64,000 bases of DNA from Polyangiaceae bacterium (GTDB lineage: Bacteria > Myxococcota_A > Polyangia > Polyangiales > Polyangiaceae). The DNA is taken from the NCBI GenBank assembly GCA_023150915.1, contig JAKLKA010000006.1, positions 1-64,000 on the forward strand, read 5' to 3'. A model generated the notes under the pieces. It ran no database searches. It saw only the letters and a program-made list of their open reading frames with translations, and was not told the origin of the DNA. The position numbers and the translations under genes are program-made. Shown here one piece after another: positions 1 through 8,650 of the stretch (within the stretch, counting starts at the first letter, position 1; each line of letters begins with the position of its first letter).

Positions 1-192
1 TTCGTGGTGCCCGCCGCGCGGCTCGTCATCGAAGTGGACGGCGCGGCTCATCGCGCCCGCGGTGCCGCGGACGCTCGGCGGGACCGCAAGCTTGCGAAGC
101 TCGGCTTCCGCATCCTCCGGTTGGACGCGGACCTTGTCGAGCGTGCGCTGCCGGAGGCGCTCGCGCGAGTGCGGGCGGCGCTAGGTCGGTGA
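1..192 (+). CDS. DUF559-type endonuclease-like domain, 5' end cut by window
   Basis: Only the C-terminal 63 residues are inside the window. The reading frame is open from base 1. The segment LVIEVDGAAHR, then a run of Arg/Asp/Lys, then LGFRILRLDADLV matches the core of the DUF559/Vsr-like nuclease fold, where the Glu and Asp of the first strand are the likely metal ligands. Many such proteins are small stand-alone ORFs of unknown role. The start and any N-terminal domain lie upstream, so the full function cannot be judged. Confidence 0.6.
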   Translation, partial: FVVPAARLVIEVDGAAHRARGAADARRDRKLAKLGFRILRLDADLVERALPEALARVRAALGR

Positions 193-358
193 GCGCCGAT
201 TATCCGGTTCTGCGGCGGCGGGGGCGCGATTGCCGCGAGCAGACCAAGGGATCCCGGGAGGTAGGCGCGCGCCGCACGTCTTCATGCGATTCCGGATAGC
301 GAGGCGCGGGCGGCGGGACTTCGGTAGAATGCTGGTTAGGCGGACCGAGGCGACCTCC

Positions 359-1648
359 GTGAAGACCCTCCGAACCGTTGCCTCCGCGAGCAAACTGTCG
401 CTACTCACTCCAGGTGAGCGCAGCGTCGCAGACGACACGCGCGTGGACCTGCTCGACGTCGCTTCGATTGTCCATGACTACTCCATCCCGGAGGTACGGC
501 CGGCGGACATCCGCCCAATACACGCTTGGACATGCCTCGCAGTCGCAACCATCAAGCGCAACACCAACCTGCGAGACTGGGGCGCCTATGCGTCGTTACA
601 CATGGCGCTGGAGCAGAAGCTCAGCTTCGTTGAGCATCGGCTCCGCGTCCTGAAGTCCAGCCTCGCGCAGGTAACCCCACCAAGTGAGGATTTCGGCGAC
701 TACGACCAAGTCTTCGCGATCATTTCTGACCTGGAATCCTACCTTGCCGCCATCTACAGCACGCTCGAGGTCGTGGCTGCGCTCGTCCGAGAGAAGACTC
801 GGCGTACCCCGAAGTCGTTCAGCAAGCTCGCTACCCAGCATGTGCTCCTCCGGTTCGACCGCTGGCACTGGCTGCAACACTTCTGGGATCTTCGCACCCA
901 GCTCACGCACTACGGCACGCTCTTTCTGTCGCCCGGAGACGGGACGCTCGTTGTTCGATTCTCGCAGTCTGGGACACTTCGCTACTTTCCCAATCAGAGG
1001 GTGGAGATTCCCGTCGCGGACATTCTGGACTACCGCGACCATCTGCTCGATATGCTCGACGAGTGGGCGTTGTCCGAGCTCGACGCCATCGATCCAGACT
1101 GGCCGCATGGCATCTATGTTCGCGACGGACGGTACGCGCGAATGGAATTCGAACCATCGGGAGTGGTCCTCAATGCCGCACGAGCACGGCCACGGAGACC
1201 GCCCCTACTGGTCGGACCAGGACTGAGAGCGTTCGTCGAGTCCGACGAGCTCGTCCAGCGGCTCGACGACTTGTTCGCGATCGCTGGCAGGGGCAAGGTT
1301 GCGCTGCCATCCGCAACTTTCGATTGGCCCGCACGCGCGCTGCGCTCGATCGGCGTCGCCGATGTCGAACAACTGAGGTCACTCCTCACGCGGTACTACC
1401 CGCAGCTAGCCGACCTCGCCGTCATCCACACGCGGGGAGAGGATCTTTCGCCAGTTTGGCCGGGAATTTCTGTTCTTTTCGCCGCGTGCACTGCGGTACA
1501 GCGAGTCGGGACTCCCGAGCACGGTCGTGACTTCGCGCGGCTCTTTGGTGCGCCGCCACCACCGAAGCCAGCAGGCATGCTTGACGTTTTCGATGTCATC
1601 GCGCGACTGTGGCGAACCAAGTGGGCGACTGCCCTCCGCATCGGGTGA
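359..1648 (+). CDS. Hypothetical protein with a HEPN-like R-x4-H motif
   Basis: A protein of about 429 residues that I cannot assign to a named family. I chose the GTG at 359 because a GAGG lies 8 bases upstream and the translation before it looks non-coding. ATG 329 and ATG 230 are alternatives. The first half is helical (LHMALEQKLSFVEHRLRVL and a following long helix), then comes WDLRTQLTHYGTLF, an R-x4-H-Y-G element like the catalytic motif of HEPN RNases and of abortive-infection or toxin proteins. The C-terminal third has no motif I recognise. The attC-like element at 1669 begins 20 bases after the stop, so this may be the first cassette of the array. The HEPN reading is an inference from one motif. 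Confidence 0.6.
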   Translation: MKTLRTVASASKLSLLTPGERSVADDTRVDLLDVASIVHDYSIPEVRPADIRPIHAWTCLAVATIKRNTNLRDWGAYASLHMALEQKLSFVEHRLRVLKSSLAQVTPPSEDFGDYDQVFAIISDLESYLAAIYSTLEVVAALVREKTRRTPKSFSKLATQHVLLRFDRWHWLQHFWDLRTQLTHYGTLFLSPGDGTLVVRFSQSGTLRYFPNQRVEIPVADILDYRDHLLDMLDEWALSELDAIDPDWPHGIYVRDGRYARMEFEPSGVVLNAARARPRRPPLLVGPGLRAFVESDELVQRLDDLFAIAGRGKVALPSATFDWPARALRSIGVADVEQLRSLLTRYYPQLADLAVIHTRGEDLSPVWPGISVLFAACTAVQRVGTPEHGRDFARLFGAPPPPKPAGMLDVFDVIARLWRTKWATALRIG

Positions 1649-1668
1649 TCGGGGAGGTCATGGCTGCC

Positions 1669-1833
1669 GCCTAACTCACGTTCCACCCGCCGAACGCCGG
1701 TCTTGCCGACTTCACCGTCCGTTCCGCGCCCGCGGGCGACCAAATTGATGCGGCACTCGCCCGCGTCTGTCGCGTCTCGCCGACTGACGACTTGACGCTC
1801 GGCGTTCGCGGGTGAACGTGTGTCTCGTTATGC
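1669..1833 (+). repeat. attC-like element 1 (integron cassette recombination site)
   Basis: Outer simple sites GCCTAAC (1669-1675) and GTTATGC (1827-1833) fit the RYYYAAC / GTT-type R boxes, the right one with a single deviation. Inside them the left arm at 1678-1698 pairs with the right arm at 1801-1819. The pairing is perfect except for two extra C residues in the left arm (near 1683 and 1690), which match the extrahelical bases that orient attC sites. The central 100 bases are nearly the same in the copy at 2578-2747. The length of 165 bp is at the long end for attC. Confidence 0.65.
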
Positions 1834-2013
1834 AGCCGGACATTCGGGCTCTCCTTCGTCCGATGAGCACGACGCGCACGCCTGACCCTCCCGTTGCCGA
1901 GCAACTCGCGGCCGCTCAGGTCCACACGCGCGCTCGACCGATCGGCGCCCGAGGTGTAGATCGGGAACTGGTGGCAATTGACGCGCGCCCTTCGCGACCC
2001 AGCCGCCGTGCCC

Positions 2014-2517
2014 ATGTACGACCACACCATGCAGGTGCTCGCAATCATGGCTTTGCCGGCGGCAGCTCTGCTCGGGCCCTCGGCCTGCAAGAGCAAGAAC
2101 GAGCGACATTACTGGGCGGATGTGCCTTACTGCGACTCAGGATCGGGCTTCGCGCAGCCCATTCGCGTCATCCGCGCCTACGGTAACCAGGGAGAGGTGG
2201 TGGCGCTGACGGGGTCGCGACCCGATCAGAGCAGCGTCTACGCGCCCGATGTGACCGTCGCGGTGGTGGCGTGTGCCGATTGGACGTCGCTTGTCGGGCA
2301 GAAGGACCTTGACCGGGTGCGCTCCGCCCTGCTCGCAGGCACCGTGCCTACAGTCTGCCCGGGTGAGCGAGTGATCCTGCCTCCCACGCAGGTGCGTGCC
2401 AGAACCACCAGTCGACGGGGCTACGTTGGTGCGCTGACGTTCCCGAAGGTCGACCCCACCGAGCTTGCGTGCACGCGCGGAGCGCTGGCGTACGGCGAGG
2501 TTGCTGACCAGAAGTGA
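2014..2517 (+). CDS. Small lipoprotein carried between two attC-like elements
   Basis: Predicted export signal MQVLAIMALPAAALLG followed by a lipobox ending PSAC, so a lipoprotein of about 168 residues if ATG 2014 is used. ATG 2029, GTG 2008 and TTG 1978 are also in frame, and no clear ribosome binding site decides between them. The mature part contains two widely spaced Cys residues and no domain I recognise. It lies wholly between the attC-like elements at 1669 and 2578 and in the same orientation, as expected of a cassette gene. The 180 bases between element 1 and this start hold nothing I can identify. Confidence 0.6.
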   Translation: MYDHTMQVLAIMALPAAALLGPSACKSKNERHYWADVPYCDSGSGFAQPIRVIRAYGNQGEVVALTGSRPDQSSVYAPDVTVAVVACADWTSLVGQKDLDRVRSALLAGTVPTVCPGERVILPPTQVRARTTSRRGYVGALTFPKVDPTELACTRGALAYGEVADQK

Positions 2518-2577
2518 CGCGCGCCACCCGAGAATCATTAGAGAGAGTCTCAAGTCCGCCGCGTAGTATCGACCGCT

Positions 2578-2747
2578 GTCTAATTAACTGGACGTTGCAC
2601 CCGCCGAACGCCGGTCTTGCCGACTTCACCGTCCGTCCCGCGTCCGCGGGCGACCAAACTGATGCGGCACTCGCCCGCGTCTGCAGCGCCTTGCCGCCTG
2701 ACGACTTGACGCTCGGCGCTCGCGGGTGAACGTGTGTCTCGTTATAC
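2578..2747 (+). repeat. attC-like element 2
   Basis: Second full copy. Outer sites are GTCTAAT (2578-2584) and GTTATAC (2741-2747). The left arm at 2592-2612 pairs with the right arm at 2715-2733, with two extrahelical bases in the left arm (a G near 2597 and a C near 2604) at the same places as in element 1, and one mismatch. The central part is nearly the same as element 1. The sequence from GTT 1828 to G 2741 would be a 914 bp cassette. Confidence 0.65.
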
Positions 2748-2814
2748 AGCCGCATGGGCGTCGGTTCCGAACTGCTGTGCCGCTGACGAGCTCGCAGACG
2801 ACCCAAGGCGAATC

Positions 2815-4083
2815 TCATAGCGCCGACGGATCGAACAACTCGGCACTATCGCTGGGTGCCCATGCGCCGACCCAGCCGCCGGTCACGAGCACTTTGCCAG
2901 ACGGCAGAAGCGTCGCGGCGTGCGCCGCGCGTTTGACGACCATGTTGCCCGCGGATGACCACGTACCTTGGATGGGATCGTATATCTCCGCTGAAGCCTC
3001 AGGCCCGACGGGACCGTTACCCCCCGCGACCAGCACTCGACCCGACCCGAGTAGCGTGGCGGAAAAGGCGGTTCGGGCGAGGAACATGCTGGCGGTGGTG
3101 GTCCACACACCTTTCGAGGGGTCATACAGTTCGGCGCCGCTCGAGGGAGCGGTCTCGGCGGTGCCGCCCATGATCAGTACTTGACCGTCCTGCAGCAACA
3201 CCGCGCGGTGCCCAGCCCGAGCCGCAGCCAGCGAGCCGGTCGAAACGAATGCTCCCTTCGCAGGATCAAACAGCAAGGCGCTGGCCATCGCCGCGCCACC
3301 CTCGCCCGCGCCGCCCGCGATGAGCACGGAACCGTCACCCAGGGGCGTTGCAGTGAATCCAATGCGTCCGACCGGCAACGGCGAAGTGGTCACCCATCCC
3401 GCGGCAGGCAGAAGGAGTTCGGCGCTCGCTGTCGGCGGCCCCGGCGGAATGGCTGCAATGCCTCCCAACGCGAGCACCGCACCACCCTGGAGCAGCGCGC
3501 ACTCGTGCGACGCGCGTGAGACGTGCATCACCGTCTTCGTTGCAGTCCAGGCGCCTGCTGCAGGATCGAAGACTTCCGCGGACGCTGTGAGTTGTGCCGT
3601 CCACTTGCCAAGCACGGAGAGTCCACCTGCGACCAAGAAGCGCCCGTCCGCCAGCAATGTCGAGCAAGCGTTGCCGTGCGCGCTCGACATGCTCGGCATG
3701 GACGACCAAGCACCGCTCGCTGGGTCGTACGCCGCTGCGGTCACAGATGCGTTGTGCAGACTGTCGATACCTCCCGCCACGACTACTTGGCCTGCAACGA
3801 GTGCCGACGAGTGGTCGGCTTTTCCCTGCGGCATGGTCGCGGCTGCCGACCACGCCGGAGCTGGCACGTCCGCGGCGTCGGCCATCGCGTCGCTCTGCGC
3901 GCCGCCGGCACCGGCGTCCGCCACGTCGACATCCCCGTCGATGGCATTCGCGTCAGTCCCTACTTCTGCAACCGGCGAATCCTTAGCTGCATCGAGAGCA
4001 GGATCCGTCTCCAGTGCCATCTGTCCGCATGCCGTGCCGGCGACTGCGACGACGGCCCCCATGCGGCGTAGCGCGGGCGCCAT
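2815..4083 (-). CDS. Kelch-repeat lipoprotein
   Basis: About 422 residues from ATG 4083. The start MAPALRRMGAVVAVAG with a TACG lipobox predicts a lipoprotein, followed by an Asp/Ala-rich spacer and then tandem Kelch/beta-propeller units. Each unit has a pattern like LLxDGRVLVAGG ... SAEVFDPxxGxW, at least six times, so the protein is probably a surface beta-propeller. It is on the minus strand, opposite to the orientation of the attC-like elements that flank it (2578-2747 on one side and the partial arm at 4138 on the other). Reverse-oriented genes do occur in integron cassettes. Ligand and role are unknown. Confidence 0.8.
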   Translation of the reverse strand: MAPALRRMGAVVAVAGTACGQMALETDPALDAAKDSPVAEVGTDANAIDGDVDVADAGAGGAQSDAMADAADVPAPAWSAAATMPQGKADHSSALVAGQVVVAGGIDSLHNASVTAAAYDPASGAWSSMPSMSSAHGNACSTLLADGRFLVAGGLSVLGKWTAQLTASAEVFDPAAGAWTATKTVMHVSRASHECALLQGGAVLALGGIAAIPPGPPTASAELLLPAAGWVTTSPLPVGRIGFTATPLGDGSVLIAGGAGEGGAAMASALLFDPAKGAFVSTGSLAAARAGHRAVLLQDGQVLIMGGTAETAPSSGAELYDPSKGVWTTTASMFLARTAFSATLLGSGRVLVAGGNGPVGPEASAEIYDPIQGTWSSAGNMVVKRAAHAATLLPSGKVLVTGGWVGAWAPSDSAELFDPSAL

Positions 4084-4137
4084 CTGATAATCATACCGAT
4101 GTGCCGCCCCGTGATCGAGGACGCGCGAGTCCGCGCT

Positions 4138-4168
4138 GTCTAACTCGCCGTCCCACCCGCCGAACGCT
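4138..4168 (+). repeat. attC-like element 3, left arm only
   Basis: GTCTAAC (4138-4144) followed by an arm at 4147-4168 with the core CCACCCGCCGAACGC, the same as in elements 1 and 2. No matching right arm or GTT box is seen before purC ends at 4232, so the element appears truncated. It may mark the broken end of the cassette array against the conserved purC gene. Confidence 0.5.
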
Positions 4169-4231
4169 GCCCACGCCCTCGCCGCCGTCACTGGCTGCCC
4201 GGCTCACCCGTGATCGCGCTCGCCCCCAGCG

Positions 4232-5203
4232 CTACCCCCCAATCCCCAGATTCCTCCGCATCCTCCCGATCGGTTCCTCCAAATTCGGAACGAACGCCTC
4301 ACCGGTCAGCGTCTCCACCGCCTCGATGTAGCGCAGCGTCGCCTCGACCCGGATCTCATCCGGGATCGGCGGGATCGGGCCGTCGCCGGTGAAGCCGCGT
4401 TCGGCTAGCCAGCGGCGTAGGTATTCCTTGTCGAAGCTCTCGGGGTCTTCGCCGGCGGCGAAGCGGGCGGCGTAGGTCGCGCTCTTCCAGTAGCGGGACG
4501 AGTCGGGGGTGTGGATCTCGTCGATCACTACGATGCGGCCGTCGCGCGTCTTGCCGAATTCGTACTTGGTGTCGACCAGGATCAGGCCGCGCTCGGCTGC
4601 GATGCGCTGCCCAGCGGCGAACAGGGCAAGCGCCATGCTCGCGGCGGCGTCGAAGTCGACGGCGGGCATGCCCGAGAGCGCCAGGATCTCGTCGCGGCTG
4701 GCCGAGACGTCGTGGCCGCCCTTGGCGGCCTTGGTGCTGGGCGTGAGGATGGGCTGGGGCAGGCGCTGGTGCTTCTTCAGACCGTCGGGGAGGGCGTGAC
4801 CGCAGAAGGTGCGGGCCCCTTTGTCGTAGTGCACCCAGATGCTGGTCGAGGTCGTGCCAGTCAGGTACGCGCGCACCACCATCTCGACCGGGAGCGGCGT
4901 GCACTCGTGCGCGATGAGCACGTTGGGGTCGGGCACCGCGATCACGTGGTTCTGAGCGACCTCGCGCGTCTTGTCGAACCACCAGGCAGCCACGTGGTTC
5001 AAGAGCTGACCCTTGAGCGGCAGCGTGCCCAGGATGCGGTCGAAGGCGCTGATGCGATCGGTGACCACGATGGTGCGCTTGCCGTCGCGTGTGTAGTTGT
5101 CGCGGACCTTGCCCTCGTACTTCGTCCCGAGCTCGGGGAAGTCGCACTTGTCCAGGGTGTGGCTCAGGGCCCGTTCGATGATCGCTCGGTCGACGCTCGG
5201 CAC
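4232..5203 (-). CDS. purC: Phosphoribosylaminoimidazole-succinocarboxamide synthase
   Basis: Joins aspartate to CAIR with ATP to give SAICAR in de novo purine synthesis. The 323 residues match the long-form enzyme. [10 protein letters not shown] near residue 28 is the nucleotide-binding loop, [12 protein letters not shown] follows, and [13 protein letters not shown] near 105, ILTPSTKA near 150, [11 protein letters not shown] near 206 and [14 protein letters not shown] near 222 are family signatures. The start is GTG 5203. A tandem 12 bp repeat lies only 25 bases upstream of this start, which may affect its 5' untranslated region. The attC-like remnant sits about 60 bases past the stop. Confidence 0.97.
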   Translation of the reverse strand: MPSVDRAIIERALSHTLDKCDFPELGTKYEGKVRDNYTRDGKRTIVVTDRISAFDRILGTLPLKGQLLNHVAAWWFDKTREVAQNHVIAVPDPNVLIAHECTPLPVEMVVRAYLTGTTSTSIWVHYDKGARTFCGHALPDGLKKHQRLPQPILTPSTKAAKGGHDVSASRDEILALSGMPAVDFDAAASMALALFAAGQRIAAERGLILVDTKYEFGKTRDGRIVVIDEIHTPDSSRYWKSATYAARFAAGEDPESFDKEYLRRWLAERGFTGDGPIPPIPDEIRVEATLRYIEAVETLTGEAFVPNLEEPIGRMRRNLGIGG

Positions 5204-5228
5204 GGCGCGGAAGCTAACACGAACTCGC

Positions 5229-5312
5229 GCCGAGATTCACCGCGAGACTCACGGCGAGATTCACCGCGAGGCTCACGGCGAGATTCGTCGCGACGCTCAC
5301 CGCGAGATTCAT
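5229..5312. repeat. Seven tandem 12 bp units upstream of purC
   Basis: Seven consecutive 12-base units of the type CGCGAGATTCAC, each with one to three changes, at 5229-5240, 5241-5252, 5253-5264 and so on to 5301-5312. The changes fall mainly at base 1 (C or G), at base 7 (A or G) and at the unit ends. The array continues into a weaker run to about 5370. It lies between the purC start and the stop of the next gene. I see no gene on either strand here. Confidence 0.8.
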
Positions 5313-5378
5313 CGCGCGGGACCTACGGCGGGCGCACGGCGAGAGTCGCACGCACGCTCACGCGGCTGTCGACCTGGC

Positions 5379-6464
5379 TCACGGCGAGACGCCCAGGCTG
5401 GACGCTTTGACCCAGAACTGGCCGTCGCCGTGGGGTGCCACGTTCAGCACCTTGGGCAGCACGCTGGCCCAGCCCGCGACGATGTCGAGCACGTACACCT
5501 CGGCGCCGGACTCGAGCGTGCCGATGACCTTGCCCTTGTCGCTGGCGCTCGATCGGATCTCGAGGTCCTTGGGCGCGGTGGCCGAGTTGGCGTTGCCGCC
5601 AAGCTTCAGCGTCGGGGGCACGCGCCGGGTGGTGGCCGCCGGCTGCGAATCCTGCGTTTCGCCCTTGGGCAGCGCCTTCAGGTCCTTGGCCCGCGCCCAG
5701 GCGTCGATCACCACGTCCGAGTGATGCAGCAGGTGCACCCAGCCGCCCTTGCTCTCGGTGCTCCACAGCACGATGCCGTCGCTCGCGGAGTCCGGGCTCA
5801 ACATGGTGATCAGGCTCCGGCCGTCGTCGCCGCTGTCGTAGAGCTCGACGTCCTTCTTGGCGACGTAGGCCCGAGCGTTGCCCGCCGGCGACCAGCCGCT
5901 CGGCGTGGACGCCGAGAGCGCCAGCGCGTCGCACTCGGCCCAGCCCGTGAAGGCCTGGCTGAAGGGCGACCCCACCTGGCGCTTCACGCGCAGCTTGCCG
6001 CTGCCCGCTTCGATCACGCTCACCTCGCGCTGGGCGGCGATCATCACGTGGCTCTTGACCACCGACACGCTCTTGGTGGTGAACACCGGCAGGCGCTTGG
6101 CGTCGATGAAGCCCTCGATGCGGAAGCCGCCGGTGCCGGTGCCGCCGCCCGCGCCAGTGCTGGCGCTGGTCTTGATGCGAACCCGATCGCCGCCGCCCGC
6201 GTAGAACTCAGACGCCGTCAGGCCGACCTTGGCGCCGGTGAGCCGCGCGATGGCGCTGCCGCCGTCGGCCTTGTCGTAGATCAGTGTGTCGATGGCGGGC
6301 AGCGTGCTGCCGCTCAGCGTGCAGCCAGCCGGTTTGGCGTCGGCCGGTTTGGCGTCGGCCGGTTTGGCGTCGGCCGGTTTGGCGTCGCCCGCGTCAGCAG
6401 GGGCGGGCAGAGCCACGAGAACGGCCAAGAGCGCGACGGCGGCGGTCGCCCGGACGGAAAGCAT
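5379..6464 (-). CDS. Secreted SH3-like domain protein
   Basis: About 361 residues from ATG 6464. A signal peptide (MLSVRATAAVALLAVLVALP, cut near the ADAG) is followed by four AKPAD-type repeats and then a region with no family I recognise. Near the C-terminus LEIRSSASDKGKVIGTLESG, then VYVLDIVAGWASV and a Phe-Trp-Val-Lys element resemble a bacterial SH3 (SH3b) domain, as used in cell-wall binding proteins. It is transcribed away from the DHH-like gene at 6537, with 72 bases between the two starts, so the promoters are shared in that gap. Confidence 0.7.
   Translation of the reverse strand: MLSVRATAAVALLAVLVALPAPADAGDAKPADAKPADAKPADAKPAGCTLSGSTLPAIDTLIYDKADGGSAIARLTGAKVGLTASEFYAGGGDRVRIKTSASTGAGGGTGTGGFRIEGFIDAKRLPVFTTKSVSVVKSHVMIAAQREVSVIEAGSGKLRVKRQVGSPFSQAFTGWAECDALALSASTPSGWSPAGNARAYVAKKDVELYDSGDDGRSLITMLSPDSASDGIVLWSTESKGGWVHLLHHSDVVIDAWARAKDLKALPKGETQDSQPAATTRRVPPTLKLGGNANSATAPKDLEIRSSASDKGKVIGTLESGAEVYVLDIVAGWASVLPKVLNVAPHGDGQFWVKASSLGVSP
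6328..6387. repeat. Four tandem 15 bp coding repeats
   Basis: Four near-identical copies of GCCGGTTTGGCGTCG, which on the minus strand encode the AKPAD-type linker just after the signal peptide of the SH3-like protein. In-frame 15 bp units can expand or shrink without breaking the gene, so linker length is likely to vary between strains. Confidence 0.85.
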
Positions 6465-6536
6465 GCTACCCAGTGTTCTGCTCCAGCTCCGCGCCTCTGT
6501 CATGTCGGCAGTTGGACGGTCCTTGGGCCCAGTCCG

Positions 6537-7436
6537 ATGCTCTCCCCCGCGCTCGCTTTCACAACGCCACGCAAGCTGCCGAAAGCCCAACAGCTTTCTG
6601 GCCGGGTCGTGGTCGTGGACGTGGCCTTTGCCGGGCTCGGATCGGGCTTCGAGAAGGTGACCCTGCCGTTCATCGAGGCGCTGGGCGAGCGGCTCAGGGC
6701 CTGGGTGGATCACCACGACCACGACGAGCACGCGCGCTTCGCCGCCGACCCGCGCTTCGTGCTGGCGAAGAAATCCGAGCATGGCGCGTGCCCCGAGATG
6801 ATCGACCCCGCGCTGGTCGCGCGCGTGGGGCCGGTAGAGACCATCGTGTGCCACACCGACTTCGACGGCCTGGCCAGCGCTGCCAAGTGGATGCGTGAGG
6901 GCGTCGAGCCCTATCCCGGCTGCGACGCCGACGCGCGCGCCGTCGATACGCGCATCGGTGAGCCCAGTGCCATTGCCCAGCGCTTCGACCGCGCGCTGCG
7001 TGCACGCCACAACGACGCGGGGCTCTTCGGGCTGATCGTGCGCCACCTGTCGACGGGCTTGGCAGACGCCAGCCTGTGGGAGCCGATCGATCGCGCCGCG
7101 GCCGAGCTGATCCCGGTCGAGCAAGAGACCCGGCGCGCTGCGCAGCGCTACGAGCGCCTGCCGCCCGGCATCGCGGTGGTCGACGTGCGTGAAGGCTACG
7201 GCAAGCTCGACAAGACCTTGCTCTTGCTCATGGGCCAAGAGCGCGAGCCCGTGTCGGTGGTGATCGACAAGAACAACGTGGCCGTGGCCGCGAGCTTCGA
7301 CAGCGGCCTCAACTTCCTCACGCTCTTCGGGCTGGCGGGCGGCATGCCCACCCGGGTGTCGCTGCCGCTGAAGCGCCTGTCCGACGTGCTTGGCGCCCTG
7401 GGCGCGGATCCGGCGTCGGCAGCGCGGTTCGTCTGA
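6537..7436 (+). CDS. DHH-family phosphoesterase-like protein
   Basis: 299 residues from ATG 6537. The segment AWVDHHDHDEH near residue 63 and VCHTDFDGLASA near residue 105 resemble the metal-binding motifs of DHH/RecJ-like phosphoesterases, with Asp/His pairs in the expected places, though their order differs from canonical RecJ. A C-terminal DHHA1-like Gly-rich motif is not evident, although FDSGLNFLTLFGLAGGMP may take its place. The substrate (oligonucleotide, pAp or polyphosphate) cannot be told from the sequence. The 223 bases after the stop hold only a low-complexity region and the leader of the next gene. Confidence 0.6.
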   Translation: MLSPALAFTTPRKLPKAQQLSGRVVVVDVAFAGLGSGFEKVTLPFIEALGERLRAWVDHHDHDEHARFAADPRFVLAKKSEHGACPEMIDPALVARVGPVETIVCHTDFDGLASAAKWMREGVEPYPGCDADARAVDTRIGEPSAIAQRFDRALRARHNDAGLFGLIVRHLSTGLADASLWEPIDRAAAELIPVEQETRRAAQRYERLPPGIAVVDVREGYGKLDKTLLLLMGQEREPVSVVIDKNNVAVAASFDSGLNFLTLFGLAGGMPTRVSLPLKRLSDVLGALGADPASAARFV

Positions 7437-7659
7437 CCCCGCGCGGGCCGGGCGGGGGCTTCCACGCGCGCTGGTCGCTGGCTTTTGCGGGCTTTCGCGC
7501 GCGAGCGTGGGTTGGCGCGTTGCGTCACGGGGCGCGTTGCTCAGGCTCAGGGCCCATGGTAGGGCAGCGTTTCAATTCTGAAAGCGTGCTCGTGGTTCGG
7601 GCACTCAACACCGCGAAGCCTGGTCCGACCCACCGGTTTCGCAGCCTCAAGGGGGGTCG

Positions 7660-8568
7660 ATGTCCGCTCGTTCCAACACTGCTCCGCGCGTCTCTGAAGA
7701 GCTCTTCATCTACAAGCCCGGCGTGTCGCTCTGCCTGCTCGCCAATCGGCGGGCCCGCACACTTCGGATCATCGACTTCCGCAGCGGGCCCAGCCCCGTG
7801 AAGCGCGCGCTGGTGCTCGACGCCGCCCGGCGCGAGGGCGCCGAGCGCGTCTACACGCTGGTCGAGCGGGACGAGTGCTCGGCCTGGGTGCGCATGGGCT
7901 TTGCCCGCGAGGGCAACATCCCCGGCTTCTACAAGCGCAGCGATGCGTTCGTGCTCGGCGCGCTGGTGGTGGGTGACGACGACTACGAAGAGAACGAGCA
8001 CTCGGGCACGCGCCCAGCCCTCACCGACAGCGGCGACGACGTGGAGACCGATCGGGTGTACCAGGCGGTGCGCCGCGCCATCAAAGACGTCGAGGCGGTG
8101 CCGCCGGTCGCCGTGAAGCTCTCGCAGCCGAAGCAGGCAGAGGTGGACAAGGCCGTGGCCGCCGCCGTTCGCGCCGGGCGGGCGCTCAGCGGGTTCGAGC
8201 CCTTTGGCCGCGACGTGGTGCGCAGCTACTTCCAGTGCACGGCCCGAGGCGGCCTCTCGCTGTGGGCGTCGGTCGAGACGCAGGCATGCTTCAACAACGC
8301 CTTCCTCGAGCTGCTCACCGCGCCCAAGACCGAGAAAGAGCTTGCGCTCACCTCGGGCGCGGTGAAGCAGATCTGCGACGAGCTGTTGCGCCGCGAGGTG
8401 GTCAGCTGCTTCGCGCTCAGCCCCGCCGACGACACGCGCCTGTCGGCAGTCTTCCCGTTGCACGGCTTCCGGCGCACCGGCTTGCTCAGGGGTCACATCG
8501 CCCTGGGCTCGCGGCGCGTCGATGCGTTCTTGTGGTCGCGCAAGCTGGCGCAACCGGCAGACGGCTGA
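7660..8568 (+). CDS. GNAT-like protein resembling beta-lysine N-acetyltransferase
   Basis: 302 residues from ATG 7660, with a good GGGGGG ribosome site just upstream. The N-terminal half contains ERVYTLVERDECSAW and then REGNIPGFYKRSDAFVLG. The last segment resembles the IPGF-x-DA signature of AblB-type acetyltransferases. The C-terminal half ends in VFPLHGFRRTGLLRGH and a Trp-rich strand, which may be a second GNAT-like half. No lysine 2,3-aminomutase gene is next to it, so a role in making N-acetyl-beta-lysine is not supported by context. Confidence 0.5.
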   Translation: MSARSNTAPRVSEELFIYKPGVSLCLLANRRARTLRIIDFRSGPSPVKRALVLDAARREGAERVYTLVERDECSAWVRMGFAREGNIPGFYKRSDAFVLGALVVGDDDYEENEHSGTRPALTDSGDDVETDRVYQAVRRAIKDVEAVPPVAVKLSQPKQAEVDKAVAAAVRAGRALSGFEPFGRDVVRSYFQCTARGGLSLWASVETQACFNNAFLELLTAPKTEKELALTSGAVKQICDELLRREVVSCFALSPADDTRLSAVFPLHGFRRTGLLRGHIALGSRRVDAFLWSRKLAQPADG

Positions 8569-8650
8569 CGATCAGGCTCTCAGCACTCGAGCGTAATCCT
8601 ACCGCGCCTCACCGCTGGCGCCCTCGCCCGACTCCTGGTTCAATCCGCGC

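Noticed and set aside
5229-5400. CRISPR-like repetition upstream of purC
   Set aside because: Units are 12 bp with no spacers between them, so it is a tandem repeat and not a CRISPR array.
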